Source of the DNA: Saprospiraceae bacterium
Lineage (GTDB): Bacteria; Bacteroidota; Bacteroidia; Chitinophagales; Saprospiraceae
Length of the DNA: 45,742 bases
Direction: 5' to 3'
Assembly (NCBI GenBank): GCA_027486765.1
Contig: JAIXOO010000233.1
Span: 1-45,742, forward strand
Positions 29,301-38,389 of this stretch are shown here, in pieces. The position numbers and the translations under genes are program-made. Numbering within the stretch: the stretch's first letter is position 1; each line of letters begins with the position of its first letter. The notes beneath the pieces were generated by a model. That model searched no databases. It was not told where the DNA came from and saw only the letters and a list, made by a program, of their open reading frames with translations.

Positions 29301-32288
29301 AGTCTTATCCAATTCCATATAACCCTTGATGCGCTCACGAGTACTAGTCCCTTTTAAATGGACACTTGCATCAAAGTAGATGTTTTTCAAACTATCAATG
29401 AATTGCTTTTTAATCTGAGCATCAGAAAAAGCACTAATGTTGATTTGATCTGTTTTGACCACTACATAATCGTAAATGACATGGCCGGTACCTATTTTCA
29501 GGTAGAGGTACTTATTGGGAACTGATAAGTTACCAGGTCCTCCTGTACTATCTCGTGCAAAGCCTTGAATGAAACACATTTTATGGGCTCTTTTGTCTTG
29601 CACGTATGCATAATCATCGGGCTCATACTCTACATTGATGGCTGCGCCTGAAGGCAATTTAATTTGGGATAAACTCCATGCACTAGGACTTAGTAAAGTA
29701 GGATCTTGTATGGTATACGGAAAATCAAGGTTATTGGGGTAGGTGCTTGGGTTTTTTTGATAGCTTCCCCAACGATCATAATGGCTTATATTATAATCCG
29801 GGTTAATTGTCGAATAAGTAAACTCATAAGGGTTTAACTTTCCTTTCCCACTTTTTTGATATTTAAAGATTATATACTGAAGCGCAAGTTTGCCTCTTGG
29901 AGCGAAGGTGTGATTAGGGACATTGTTACAAAGGGGATCCAGAGGGTAATAAGTAAATACAACTGTTTTAATTGGGATGGCATTACCAGCATTGTGCCTT
30001 AAGTCTGACTTCAAGAACAATCGAATGCTATCAAGTTTTCTGGTTTTATCAGTACTAAGGCCTATCCCTCCATTTTCTGTTACTTTGGTTACTCCTCTGG
30101 CATCATCACGGAAGCTTGTATGAAATTGGGCAACCATATTTCGAGATTCAATGCTATGTACATACCACAATTCTTTTTCCCCATAGAGATAGGTCCCTTT
30201 ATCATCTGAAAGATCGGTTTTGCGGCCTTCAATGTACTTGGCCTTATCAGCCTGCACAGGAATACGCCATGGGAAATTATCCCTTGTTTTGGTATAATTG
30301 ATTTTGACGGCATTTCCAGGATCATCCTCAGTGATCCCATCGCCAGTGCGATCCATATAATCTGCTGATAAAACCCCCGTTAATAAATGAGCATAAGCAT
30401 AGGGAGCGAGTTGTTGTTTGTCAAAATAATTATCACGTCCTTTGTCATTCTTGGTGGTGTTTTCAGGATTTGATGCATTGGGATCATATGAGACCAATCC
30501 AAAATCTGGGTCAGATGGTGTAGGCATTGGTTGGGGTTTATTAACACTAAATGTTACTTCCCGATGAACTTTATTATAAGCAGGAATACCATAAACATAT
30601 CTGCTTCCATCTTCTTTGGTGACAGAAATCTCTGAAATGTGGTGGTCTTGGTAGTGGGTTCCTCCTGTTCGATTGATAACTGAACCATTTGTTCCATTAA
30701 TGAATGTAGGATAGGTAAGTACATTTACATTATGGGTAAAAATCTGTTTATCTAAGCCTACGGCAGCAGCTTCTTTAGCAGTAAGGTAACTAAATACTTG
30801 ATTTCTTTTCTCCCGACCACTCCGCTTAAGCATAAATGGCATAGAAATATTACCCTGTGCTTGTTTATTTTTTTCTTTATCATAGCGTGAGGTTGCCAAT
30901 ACTTCTGATCCTGCGGGTTGCAATCCAACTTTGACTGTTTGATCTGCTCCTACATTGTTGTAAAATGAAGTTTCAGTTGGAACATTTTCTCCAGTGTTTT
31001 TAAAAAAAACAGCTTCATAAGCTCTACTAGAGTTAGTATAAGGTGTTCTTAACCTGGCTCTATTCAACTTTCGCCATTCTTGTCCTCTTCCATTTACACT
31101 GGTTACCTTTAGATTAAGGCCGCCCTTGAAATCCTTGCCATAACCAATGTCATTGCCAACTGAAACACTACCACTAGTGTTCTTACGTTTTTGCCCACCG
31201 AAATTACCTACATCATTGCGAACTGCCCTGAACTGCCCGCTCACACCTTGGCCAGAAGCGGTATACAAATCATAAGTTCCAATTGGTATCGGAATATGAG
31301 GAATATCTTTGCGGTATGGCCGAGCTTTTTCCTGATTGTAATCCATCAAGGCATTAGGTTCAGTCTTGCTACTATCTCTCCCCTCTCCAAGGTAGAGGTA
31401 ACCAAAACAGCGGTCTCTTCTCATTTTGTAAGCAAGACTTTGAATGCTGATATACCCTGAAATGTTGTTTGAAACAAAAACGCTAGGTGCTTCCCCACCA
31501 AAACTTGCGTTGTAAGTAAAACTTCGATTGGTAAAAGGTAATTCAGCTATAGGCAGGTAAGTCCTTTGAGCAAAAGAAATTGCACCTCCAATGGTATGGT
31601 AGAATTTCTCTTTGTTCGATTTAAAGTTCCAGGTTAAATCCTTTAGGCCAGTCCGGCTATTTATTCCAGATGATAAGTTAAATCTTCCTTTATTAAAACT
31701 TAAATCGACATCCAAGCCAGATTGAGAATTGTTATTGAAGCTGGCGCCAAGTTGAAAACCTTTGTCTTTATCCCCTGCCTGGAATGAAATATTTACTGTT
31801 GATTCTTGCCCAAAACCTTGGTAGGTGTTATAAAAATAGCCGATACTTGGTCTGAGCTTGAACATGCCAAAAGTTTCTGCCTTGGGGCCACCACTCACAC
31901 CAATTGTAGTATTTGGTTTGGTATTGAACTGTCGATTCATGGTATCTCCCTTGAAATCGTCCGGGAGGCCACGCACATCCCGGTTCATCACGCCCGGGTT
32001 GAGGGTCCAGCCCAGGCCTACCCAACTGGCTTCTTCATCCATACCGGGATTGGATTGATAGGAAATGTTGATGGGATAGCCATCGATATCCAGGAGGGGA
32101 ATGTTGTAACTGAAATCACCGGTGAACAAATCCACCATATCGGTGGCACCGATGGGTTTGAAACTTTCCACTTCGGGCTGCGAAGGTCCCCCCGTAAGCG
32201 CGAAGGCAACATTGGGGAAGATGGCTTGATGTAAAATCAAAAGCGCAAAGACGATGGCAATTTTTTTGTTGATGCGTTGGAGGAACAT
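26361..32288 (-). CDS. Giant secreted RHS/SpvB-like protein (1975 aa)
   Basis: A signal peptide (about 1-30, VAFALTGG) is followed by a conserved N-terminal block: ATDMVDLFTGDFSYNIPLLD (48-67), ISYQSNPGMDEEASWVGLGW (75-94) and NRDVRGLPDD (102-111). This block is reminiscent of the SpvB-like start of Tc toxin B components and of Bacteroidota RHS partners. The body is beta-rich with scattered YD-like motifs (YDRWGSYQKNP, TRYEYKVDDPNAERL). Around residues 1740-1910 lies a jelly-roll, carbohydrate-binding-like domain (WQRVEKEITVPTGQNVFINL, TTAYFDDFRFHP). The C-terminus is a final RHS repeat (YNLRL-type strand, YEYDDEGRLIRVKKE). It lacks the RHS core and a toxin tail, so I infer a shell or scaffold subunit that works with the 2452-residue protein. 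It overlaps no gene and lies 3 bases after the lipoprotein gene. Confidence 0.82.
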   Translation of the reverse strand: MFLQRINKKIAIVFALLILHQAIFPNVAFALTGGPSQPEVESFKPIGATDMVDLFTGDFSYNIPLLDIDGYPINISYQSNPGMDEEASWVGLGWTLNPGVMNRDVRGLPDDFKGDTMNRQFNTKPNTTIGVSGGPKAETFGMFKLRPSIGYFYNTYQGFGQESTVNISFQAGDKDKGFQLGASFNNNSQSGLDVDLSFNKGRFNLSSGINSRTGLKDLTWNFKSNKEKFYHTIGGAISFAQRTYLPIAELPFTNRSFTYNASFGGEAPSVFVSNNISGYISIQSLAYKMRRDRCFGYLYLGEGRDSSKTEPNALMDYNQEKARPYRKDIPHIPIPIGTYDLYTASGQGVSGQFRAVRNDVGNFGGQKRKNTSGSVSVGNDIGYGKDFKGGLNLKVTSVNGRGQEWRKLNRARLRTPYTNSSRAYEAVFFKNTGENVPTETSFYNNVGADQTVKVGLQPAGSEVLATSRYDKEKNKQAQGNISMPFMLKRSGREKRNQVFSYLTAKEAAAVGLDKQIFTHNVNVLTYPTFINGTNGSVINRTGGTHYQDHHISEISVTKEDGSRYVYGIPAYNKVHREVTFSVNKPQPMPTPSDPDFGLVSYDPNASNPENTTKNDKGRDNYFDKQQLAPYAYAHLLTGVLSADYMDRTGDGITEDDPGNAVKINYTKTRDNFPWRIPVQADKAKYIEGRKTDLSDDKGTYLYGEKELWYVHSIESRNMVAQFHTSFRDDARGVTKVTENGGIGLSTDKTRKLDSIRLFLKSDLRHNAGNAIPIKTVVFTYYPLDPLCNNVPNHTFAPRGKLALQYIIFKYQKSGKGKLNPYEFTYSTINPDYNISHYDRWGSYQKNPSTYPNNLDFPYTIQDPTLLSPSAWSLSQIKLPSGAAINVEYEPDDYAYVQDKRAHKMCFIQGFARDSTGGPGNLSVPNKYLYLKIGTGHVIYDYVVVKTDQINISAFSDAQIKKQFIDSLKNIYFDASVHLKGTSTRERIKGYMELDKTRLPKKLNNGLALAIPIKKVTANKKETHPISLAALQTMRLELPDLTYGPGIVLNSNASKADMTKAVRQLITRHRGFDLKNLLTGFERTAMNKPWAGVADIGETTVDRSWVRLPDPDYIKYGGGSRVKKVTINDQWNIAQGGGASTYGQEYSYRMTESGISTPISSGVAAYEPTLGGEENSLREPLPYKDKVKLAPSNFYYTETPLGESLYPSPVVGYRQVTVKNLTNPNVTRTATGSSVVKFYTAKEFPVLTDFTNTQPYTIKMGALSRFFRLNSVDYVTISQGFTVEVNDMHGKMREEAIYNESGALIRSTRYEYKVDDPNAERLHLNNSVSVVNPNGSISTSTMGLDFDVWQDMQEDANETIGVGVEFNVDASFPFIIPIGIPALQREYTRLRTAATTKFIKRFGVLDKVIVNENGSTATTRNVLFDSETGNVLLNETQNEFNDNVYAFNYPAHWAYPGMGQAYKNISAFVTGAKIDNGVLSSVTNSAEIFSEGDEIIIQKENSTVPEPGRYFILYCQESIEVVNTLGVHADFNTDPLTIKVIRSGRRNQPSASIGSIESLVNPALSSPLTFNSSSKVTAATAAMFKDEWTMFCERHPTNVGFYNSVNPINPFANGRKGNWRSNKSKVFFTDRNQTVATSSINRSSGTVASFTPFWSYNSTSQLWTPLPDGLPWATTKEVTMVDFRGNPLESKSPNDIYSSSQLGYNHTKVTAYADNARYQEMAYEGFEDYNFQNTNSSYGTIPKPDQGVLKKLLFGFNTTTSLYQNITLDSLAAHTGKYSIKISAGGSSTARIIQKATVCDGPNPPADCPYRKFSCLNCVPQTEFGTTTNTKFLISAWVATGSTLLNGGVIPLNTIGIEVVIGGTPQTLYPSGPVIDGWQRVEKEITVPTGQNVFINLKNPSATTAYFDDFRFHPNLTNMKSYVYDNYTLRLVAELDENNYAMFYEYDDEGRLIRVKKETEKGVMTVKEARSNLKPN

Positions 32289-32291
32289 GGC

Positions 32292-32903
32292 TTATCGTTT
32301 TAGGTTGGGGATGTTGCGTAAATCGGTTTGGCGAATGCTGAAGCTTGGAAAGGCTTCCGGGAATTCGGGGATGGCACAATAGAGCTGGCAATCTTCATTG
32401 GGCCTGATTTTGGGAAAAACCAGGTTCATTTGCAAGGCATCACCTTTGAAGAAGGGCGCCTGTGCCTGGTACAGGGTACAGGGCAGGGTGTCCAGTCCTT
32501 GAATGAGCTTGAAGTAAGGTTCCAGTCCGTATTGGAGGTTTTGATGGAGCAAAGTACCCCGCTCCTCCCCCATTCGCTCTTTGAGTACCTCTTCAATACT
32601 TTTCCCCGGCGCAAGAGGCTCCAGGGCCAGCAAAAAGGATTGACTCTGCTCATACTGCGGCAGCAATGCCGCCAGGCGAGAAGGGTTTTCGTCTACAGCA
32701 GGGGTGGCCATGAGGGCTTGCGACTCAGGGGTGAGTACCTGCATGCGGTAAGTGAACCATTGCCCACGGTGTTGTTGGCGCAGGCCGTGAGAAGGGTCTT
32801 GCAGGTAGTGCAAGTATTGCTCCCGGGCAGTTGGTTGCTGGCAATTGCTGAGCAGTAATAGCGGCAGGGCAAGCCAGGAATAAGTCTTTGGTTGCTTCAT
32901 CAT
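32292..32903 (-). CDS. Putative lipoprotein in the RHS operon
   Basis: 203 residues from the ATG at 32901-32903 (a second ATG is adjacent at 32898-32900). An in-frame start 15 codons upstream would overlap the preceding gene and spoil the signal sequence. The signal PLLLLSNC ends in a lipobox-like LLSNC, so the protein is probably lipidated. The mature part is helical then mixed, with two further cysteines (NEDCQLYCAIPEF) that could pair. No family is recognised. It is tightly packed: 4 bases after the FnIII-like gene and 3 bases before the 1975-residue gene. Confidence 0.65.
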   Translation of the reverse strand: MMKQPKTYSWLALPLLLLSNCQQPTAREQYLHYLQDPSHGLRQQHRGQWFTYRMQVLTPESQALMATPAVDENPSRLAALLPQYEQSQSFLLALEPLAPGKSIEEVLKERMGEERGTLLHQNLQYGLEPYFKLIQGLDTLPCTLYQAQAPFFKGDALQMNLVFPKIRPNEDCQLYCAIPEFPEAFPSFSIRQTDLRNIPNLKR

Positions 32904-32907
32904 GGTC

Positions 32908-34035
32908 TCAGGGTTGATAGTCGATTTCGAGGTATTGTCGGTGTCCATTGGGTTCCTTGATGGTCAACACCAGTTTTTGGGCCGTAGTGAATAGGGCACT
33001 GATGTTGAGGTCGATCAGGTTCAGGCCTGCACTCAAGCTCACGCTGGGCACAGTGTAGGTTGTTTTTCCAGTGCCATGAAAAGCCACCAGTTCGTAGGGC
33101 AATTGTGCCAGGCCTGAACGGTTGTCGTAAGCAAAGCGAATGAAGCCTGCATTGGACTTGTAAAACTGCCCATTGAGGTTGGGGCGGGCAAAGCGATAGG
33201 TATCGTTGATGCCCAGGGCTTTGGCGGCGGTAAGGTCTTTTGGCACTTTGTAAGTAAACTGCCAAACCGAAGTTTTGCCCAATTCAAATTGATTGGCATA
33301 AGCTTGTACTTGCCAGGCATAAGTTTTGCCTTCTTCCAGGGGAGGCGCATCGAGTGGATAGCTGAGGTTGCTGATGGTGTTTAGCGTCTGTTCGAGGAGC
33401 GGTGCATTGCTGACAACGGCTCTTTCCGGTTTTTGTCCAGGGCGTATTTCCACCAATTTGATGCGATAATCAATGTCGGCACCCAGGGGCATAGGTAGTG
33501 GCCCGCGCCAGGTCAGGGGAGGATTGGGGATTTCGACTTGCTCCCCATTAGCAGGGTAGAGCAGTTCGGGAGGCCCACTGGGGCGCACCCTTTGTTCCAG
33601 GCAGTTGTTGGCCAGGATAGTGCCCTGAGTATTGAGCACCTGGTAACAAACGGTGTAGTTGCCGGGCGTCAATTGCCCCGTCTCGCGCAACTGTTGGCTG
33701 GCGAGCAAGCGCCCAAAACGGGGCACCCCTTGCCAGGGAATTTGTTTACCTGAAAGCGAAGCACCCGCTTCAATGTTGAGTGGGCCAGAGTAAACCTCAG
33801 CCACTTCCCGCTGGCTACCATCCAGGATTACACCACGGATACGGCCACTGATTGCCTTCGTGCTGGTGTTGACCACACTGATTTGATAGAGGTTGTCCAC
33901 CATAAATTGCTCGCGCAAGCCCACCGTGTTGGAGACAATCATCACCTGACTGTAGCCCATCAACGTAAAGAGCAAGGCTACCAGGAGCAAGCTCATTTTT
34001 TTCATCAGAAAAGACATTGGTATATGCTGTTTCAT
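32908..34035 (-). CDS. Secreted FnIII-like protein in the RHS operon
   Basis: 375 residues. A signal peptide ends at about residue 30 (FTLMGYSQ). An N-terminal beta domain (about 32-150) is followed by an FnIII-like module that starts PELLYPANGEQVEIPNPPLT and contains KTYAWQVQAYANQFELG. A C-terminal beta domain ends RQYLEIDYQP. The P-x-L-x-x-P-x-N-G pattern is common in Bacteroidota surface proteins of the TANFOR type. The exact ATG is uncertain because three in-frame ATGs precede the hydrophobic core. It lies 11 bases after the barrel-like gene. Role unknown; an accessory of RHS assembly at the outer membrane is inferred. Confidence 0.65.
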   Translation of the reverse strand: MKQHIPMSFLMKKMSLLLVALLFTLMGYSQVMIVSNTVGLREQFMVDNLYQISVVNTSTKAISGRIRGVILDGSQREVAEVYSGPLNIEAGASLSGKQIPWQGVPRFGRLLASQQLRETGQLTPGNYTVCYQVLNTQGTILANNCLEQRVRPSGPPELLYPANGEQVEIPNPPLTWRGPLPMPLGADIDYRIKLVEIRPGQKPERAVVSNAPLLEQTLNTISNLSYPLDAPPLEEGKTYAWQVQAYANQFELGKTSVWQFTYKVPKDLTAAKALGINDTYRFARPNLNGQFYKSNAGFIRFAYDNRSGLAQLPYELVAFHGTGKTTYTVPSVSLSAGLNLIDLNISALFTTAQKLVLTIKEPNGHRQYLEIDYQP

Positions 34036-34046
34036 ATTTTGCTGGG

Positions 34047-36269
34047 TTAAAAAAAGGTTGAAAAACTACAGTTTCCGATGATTTGCTCCGGTTCATTGCC
34101 TTTAAAAGGGCGTCGGTAAATCAGGTTCATGCTCAGGTTGTATTTAGGGTTTGCGGGTAATTTCACACCCAGGTTGATGCCCCATTTGCTGGATTGGTAC
34201 CAGTGCTGGCGCAAGGCCTGGAGGCCGAGTTTCAAGCCAAGTTTTTTACCCAGTCGGTTAAAATCCAGTTGGGTCAACCAGTCATCCAGTTGGTTGATGC
34301 TTTGCGTTGAGGTACTAAAACTAGCTGTCAACGTGTTTTTCGAGCTCAAGACCAAAGACTGTTGGATGGTCCCATAAATGGAAGCGCGCGTATTGACGGA
34401 ATCAATCAGTTGATAGTTGAATTGGTAATTGGACAACCCAATGCTGCTCAACCACTGCCGACTGGATTTTCCGAGGGTACCCTGGCGGTGCCACTGCAAT
34501 TGGTAAAGAGTCTGGCTGCCTTCGATTTTTTCCTGCGCGTACCCAGACTGCACAAAGCGGTTGGGCAACATTTGGAATACCAGTTGGCTTTTGGGGCTCA
34601 TTCGCCAATGGATTTGGCCAAAAAACTGGAGTTCATTGCTTTTCCCATTCGCGGCGTTGGTATCCTGCACGCTGCCCAATTTAGCATTGCCTTTGATTTG
34701 CAGGCGTTGATTGAACAAGGCAGTGTTGCCCTCGATGCTCAAACCTTTCCAATTGCTGCGCAAAAAAGGATTACCGAGGGTGATAAATTCGGCGCCCGTG
34801 TAGAAGTAACCCAGGGCTATCCGGCTATTGGATTGAGGGCTTTGGTAAACCAACTGAAATTTGGAGGCCGATTTTGCGGCAGAAAGGCCAGTAGTATTGT
34901 TGGCAAAACCTTCATTGCTGCCGAGCGCTAAATCAGCCAGTGCAGTGGTAAAAGACAAGGCCCAGTGTTGGCTCAAGCTGAGCTGGCCAGTCATTTCCCA
35001 AACCAGGTTCTGTTTATTGAGAATAGGAATAGAATCGTTGGGGCGATTGCGTTCGCTGGCTTCACACAAGGCCAGCTGGAGGAAGGTTTTTTCCTTGTTG
35101 CCCGAACCAATCGCCACATAATTGAAGTATTTTTTGCCCGCAGGATTGAACAACAAGCGGCCATAAGAGGGTGCAAAACCAAATTGCAGCCGTTGGCGGC
35201 CGCTGGCCACTTGGGCAAACCAGTGTTTGGTACTGAGTTTTAGTTGTCCACCCTGGAGGGGCATCTGGAAAAGGGTGAAATCCGAACCCTGGATGCTGAA
35301 CTGCCCCAAGGAGAAGTCTTCGAGTGCAACAAAAGCTTTTTCTGCAAGGGTAAGTCTGGAAAAAAGGCTATCCGTTTGCCAGCGTTGGGGATTGGCCCAA
35401 TCCTCGAGTCGTTCCCGTTGGGCTTGCAGTTTGGTTTTGGCCTGCTGCAAAATGGAATCCCGGTATTGGCTTTTGTAGTCCCAAACCTCGAGGAATTTGC
35501 GCTCAACCTTGAGTAATACATCGAGCTTTTCCTGGTATTGAGCGCGCAAGGCATTGACTTCTGCTGCGTGGGTAAGCAGGATGCTACTGTCTTGCTTAAT
35601 TTTTTGGTTTAGCGTATCCAATCGCTGAAAAAGACTATCCTTGGCGCGGCGAAAAGCGGGATTGTCCATCACTTTTTTGTAAAAAGTATAGCGCAATTCT
35701 TGCAGCAGCGCTTTTTTCTCGGTGTCCTCCAAAAAACCTTGAGGATTGCTGTTTTGCAAACTGTTCCAGGACAGTTTGGGGAGATGGCGTTGTTTGAGGT
35801 TTTTCAAAAAAGCGTTCTGGTCAAATTGCAGGGCAAAATCCGAGAATTGGGGATCCAGTTGTCCATTGCGCAAGGTAGCATTGCCCAGGGCTTGAATCGG
35901 AATTCCAAAAAAATTCAAACCAGTACTGAGATCGATGCCAGTAAATAATTGGCCAGTAGCGATCAGGCTATCTTCCGGGGTAGCATTGGAGAAGAAATAG
36001 TTGCTCAAGCCCAGACTAGTCTGCGCTTTGGACACCCAGTCTTCCTTGTGATCATCTAGCCAGCGATTGATTTTCTGCACGAGCGTATCGGATTTGAATT
36101 GTTTGGCATCAAATAAATTGAGTGCTTTTAGCTTGAGCGCGAAGCTGTCTTCTCCGATCAGGTTGAGGATTGGGCTGGATTGAGCATCGCTGTGAGGGGT
36201 ATGCTGGGCATACAACAACAGGGTGCTAAAAGCCACCAAAAGTAAGCTGAGGAAAAAACGTAGCTGCAT
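34047..36269 (-). CDS. Predicted outer-membrane barrel/coiled-coil protein in the RHS operon
   Basis: 740 residues from the ATG at 36267-36269, preferred over a TTG two codons earlier. A signal peptide ends at about residue 22 (TLLLYAQ). A soluble, helical region with a likely coiled coil (about 190-300; RLDTLNQKIKQDSSILLTHA) is followed by roughly 400 residues of alternating amphipathic strands with aromatic girdle residues (QLVYQSPQSNSRIALGYFYT, KGLSIEGNTALFNQRLQIKG). The protein ends in a phenylalanine (SFSTFF), as outer-membrane barrels often do. No named family is recognised. It is the second gene of the operon, and a pore or anchor for the RHS proteins is inferred. Confidence 0.65.
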   Translation of the reverse strand: MQLRFFLSLLLVAFSTLLLYAQHTPHSDAQSSPILNLIGEDSFALKLKALNLFDAKQFKSDTLVQKINRWLDDHKEDWVSKAQTSLGLSNYFFSNATPEDSLIATGQLFTGIDLSTGLNFFGIPIQALGNATLRNGQLDPQFSDFALQFDQNAFLKNLKQRHLPKLSWNSLQNSNPQGFLEDTEKKALLQELRYTFYKKVMDNPAFRRAKDSLFQRLDTLNQKIKQDSSILLTHAAEVNALRAQYQEKLDVLLKVERKFLEVWDYKSQYRDSILQQAKTKLQAQRERLEDWANPQRWQTDSLFSRLTLAEKAFVALEDFSLGQFSIQGSDFTLFQMPLQGGQLKLSTKHWFAQVASGRQRLQFGFAPSYGRLLFNPAGKKYFNYVAIGSGNKEKTFLQLALCEASERNRPNDSIPILNKQNLVWEMTGQLSLSQHWALSFTTALADLALGSNEGFANNTTGLSAAKSASKFQLVYQSPQSNSRIALGYFYTGAEFITLGNPFLRSNWKGLSIEGNTALFNQRLQIKGNAKLGSVQDTNAANGKSNELQFFGQIHWRMSPKSQLVFQMLPNRFVQSGYAQEKIEGSQTLYQLQWHRQGTLGKSSRQWLSSIGLSNYQFNYQLIDSVNTRASIYGTIQQSLVLSSKNTLTASFSTSTQSINQLDDWLTQLDFNRLGKKLGLKLGLQALRQHWYQSSKWGINLGVKLPANPKYNLSMNLIYRRPFKGNEPEQIIGNCSFSTFF

Positions 36270-36292
36270 GTTCAAGTATTCACCACAATGAG

Positions 36293-37555
36293 TTACTCTT
36301 CGTCAGGGCGGAGCTGACGTATGGAAATAAAGAGTTTTACATCTTTAATCGGCTTTACATCGTAGTTGAAGAACAATGTTTCAATATTCGTTTGGTCCAA
36401 TAAAACAGCTTCACTTATTTTCGCCAACTCTTTTTTCGCTTTAATGTTAAACGAAAAGAGCTCTACTTCTCGATTGATTGCGAATCCAGTTTTATCAACA
36501 GCATAGTCAATAGTCCAAGAACTTCGGAAATCTCCCTTTTCTAAAAGTTCTGGATTCGTCGTAAAATCATCTTCGCTTTGTTTAAGTAAACTTTCCTTAG
36601 TTTTTTTTGTCTTTTCAAACCTTAGATTTTCAGTATCAAATTTCAACCCTACTTGATACGCACAGATGCTATGTGTTGATGAAAGTGCAGAAATTTTTAC
36701 TTCGTAGCGTTCATTAGCTAATATAGCCTGTGTTGTCCGTAATTCTGGCCCCGTTTTTTCAACAATCTTTACCGTTGGGTCAGCTGATGGTGAACGGAAA
36801 GGCTGAAATGCATCAATATTATAAAGTTGAGCGTCTCCGTTGACATCTCCCCTTTTGATGATGAAGAAACTATATTTCTCTGTACACAATGGGTCAGTAA
36901 CTCCAGATGAGGTACTGATCTCCCAATTATTCATCCATGAGGGTGCACCTGGTCCATATCCAAGATATTTGCCGTTTCGATTCGTTTTTGCATTAAAAGG
37001 ATTCGAACTCCAAAAAGTATCAAAAAAAATTGGGTCCGGATTGAAATCCGGTAATACTAAGCTCTTATGAATGGTCCACCAAGGTCGATTGTCAGGAGTT
37101 GTGCTATTGTTTATAATCCGCTGAATAGCTATCAAATCTAGGGTAGAAAGTGTGCCACTATAATTCATATCGCCAGCAATTAATCTGAAAGGGCAAAGTA
37201 TAGGGGTGATGTTTAAAATATGTTGTTCTAAAATTGCTTTGTCATCTATGTTAACACCATTTTTCCAAGCATTAATCCCACCATATTGTGGAAAAGGAGT
37301 TAAAGAAATATTACCAGCCGGCACACCGAGAAAAGTAAATTTTCCATCTGAGGCAGTGTTTTGATCCTCAGTTGAATTGTTAGGTTTCTTCAAAGTTACC
37401 TTCATTGGATATACTTCCGTTCCTGTAAGAGTAGGTGGGCAAGGAATTGTACCATTCACTCCAGAACTTGGATAATGGATTCTACCTTCAATAGTTTGTG
37501 CTATGCATAAAGAATATAATAGCATAGCAAAGGCAATAGCTATGATGCATTTCAT
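36293..37555 (-). CDS. Exported dockerin/cohesin-like protein, first gene of the RHS operon
   Basis: 420 residues. The signal peptide ends at about 19 (YSLCIAQ). Residues 22-90 form a carboxypeptidase-regulatory/CnaB-like sandwich (GKFTFLGVPAGNISLTPF). Residues 95-170 carry dockerin-like calcium-loop repeats (GVNIDDKAILEQHIL; GDMNYSGTLSTLDLIAIQR), with another loop at GDVNGDAQLYNIDAF. Residues 270-420 look cohesin-like (RYEVKISALSSTHSICAY, FDTENLRFE). Such combinations are common in Bacteroidota surface proteins. No T9SS C-terminal domain is seen. It precedes the barrel-like gene by about 20 bases, and a palindrome lies upstream, so this is likely the operon start. A calcium-dependent scaffold or docking role is inferred. 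Confidence 0.75.
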   Translation of the reverse strand: MKCIIAIAFAMLLYSLCIAQTIEGRIHYPSSGVNGTIPCPPTLTGTEVYPMKVTLKKPNNSTEDQNTASDGKFTFLGVPAGNISLTPFPQYGGINAWKNGVNIDDKAILEQHILNITPILCPFRLIAGDMNYSGTLSTLDLIAIQRIINNSTTPDNRPWWTIHKSLVLPDFNPDPIFFDTFWSSNPFNAKTNRNGKYLGYGPGAPSWMNNWEISTSSGVTDPLCTEKYSFFIIKRGDVNGDAQLYNIDAFQPFRSPSADPTVKIVEKTGPELRTTQAILANERYEVKISALSSTHSICAYQVGLKFDTENLRFEKTKKTKESLLKQSEDDFTTNPELLEKGDFRSSWTIDYAVDKTGFAINREVELFSFNIKAKKELAKISEAVLLDQTNIETLFFNYDVKPIKDVKLFISIRQLRPDEE

Positions 37556-37635
37556 AACAGGGTAGGTTTAAATATTGAAAATGGTATACTAAGCGTCACC
37601 AAGTATTATGCATGAAGATTGGGACAATTCCCCTT

Positions 37636-37658
37636 AGAGATGTTAACATAACATCTCT
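37636..37658. promoter_or_regulatory. Perfect hairpin/operator upstream of the RHS operon
   Basis: AGAGATGTTA, a 3-base centre (ACA), and TAACATCTCT form a perfect 10-bp dyad 81 bases upstream of the operon start codon at 37555. The position fits an operator or a 5' leader hairpin. No U-run follows on either strand, so a terminator is less likely. Confidence 0.45.
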
Positions 37659-38389
37659 GAACCAATAGGGAATTTCACCTAATCGTATGCACAAAACCTA
37701 CGAGGGAGCTGTATAGAGTAAGGAAAAGAGTATTGCTGAGTAGGTGGTATATTCAGCTTGCTGTGTTTTGAGGCGGTTCAGCAATGATGGCATGCTGAAT
37801 TGGCCAATCAGGAAGATGGCATTGGCTGGTAGGTAGTAAAACGGTGTTCTGATTTTGCATTGTTATGCGGTTTTGGGTTTTGGAAATTAGTAAGAATAAT
37901 TTCAAATAGGAAGTTGGAATACATTCTGCAAAAAGAATGAATAAGATACTAGTCCATGAATGATGGTCACTTATGGAGGTATTGATTCAATTGGTGTGGT
38001 TGTTTGGAATATGTACTATGACTTGTTATCTGAAAACAATGATAAGATCAAAGATTGATTTATACAAATGAAAAGTAAAAATGTTTTAAATTTTAACATT
38101 TGTCACCCTGAGGTGCCTTAAGATTGTTGGAATTTTATTTTGGCTGGGGTAGAATTGGTTTGGCTTTGAGTGGGGTTTAAACATTTCTGTTGTTAACTTA
38201 TTGTTAAATGGAGGTGGAAAGGAAGTAGTGGGTGATGGGGAAAGGAATGAAAGAATGGAGGCCTGCTGGCGCAGGGCTCGGGATTTCACCACCTAAGGAA
38301 CTGAAGGCACTATAGGGGAACTGAAGTGCTTTATGGCGTTTTTTTTGATTAGGCATCTTAGGGTGGGCTACGCCCCTACTACCGGGTTT
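37659..38389. other. Intergenic region with short repeats
   Basis: About 730 bases without a supported gene. Near its left-strand end, two 20-base units starting GGAACTGAAG lie in tandem (about 38297-38336), and a GGGTGGGCTACGCCCC segment (about 38353-38368) can fold on itself. These resemble dispersed extragenic repeats. I see nothing else in the rest. Confidence 0.4.

Noticed and set aside
31806-32234. 142-codon plus-strand frame
   Set aside because: Antisense to the conserved N-terminal part of the 1975-residue RHS-like gene; no protein-like features.
32328-32858. 176-codon plus-strand frame
   Set aside because: Antisense shadow of the lipoprotein gene, which has a clear lipobox signal.
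36981-36999. GTTCGAATCC-like T-loop sequence suggesting a tRNA
   Set aside because: It lies inside the coding frame of the dockerin-like protein and no acceptor or anticodon stem can be formed around it.
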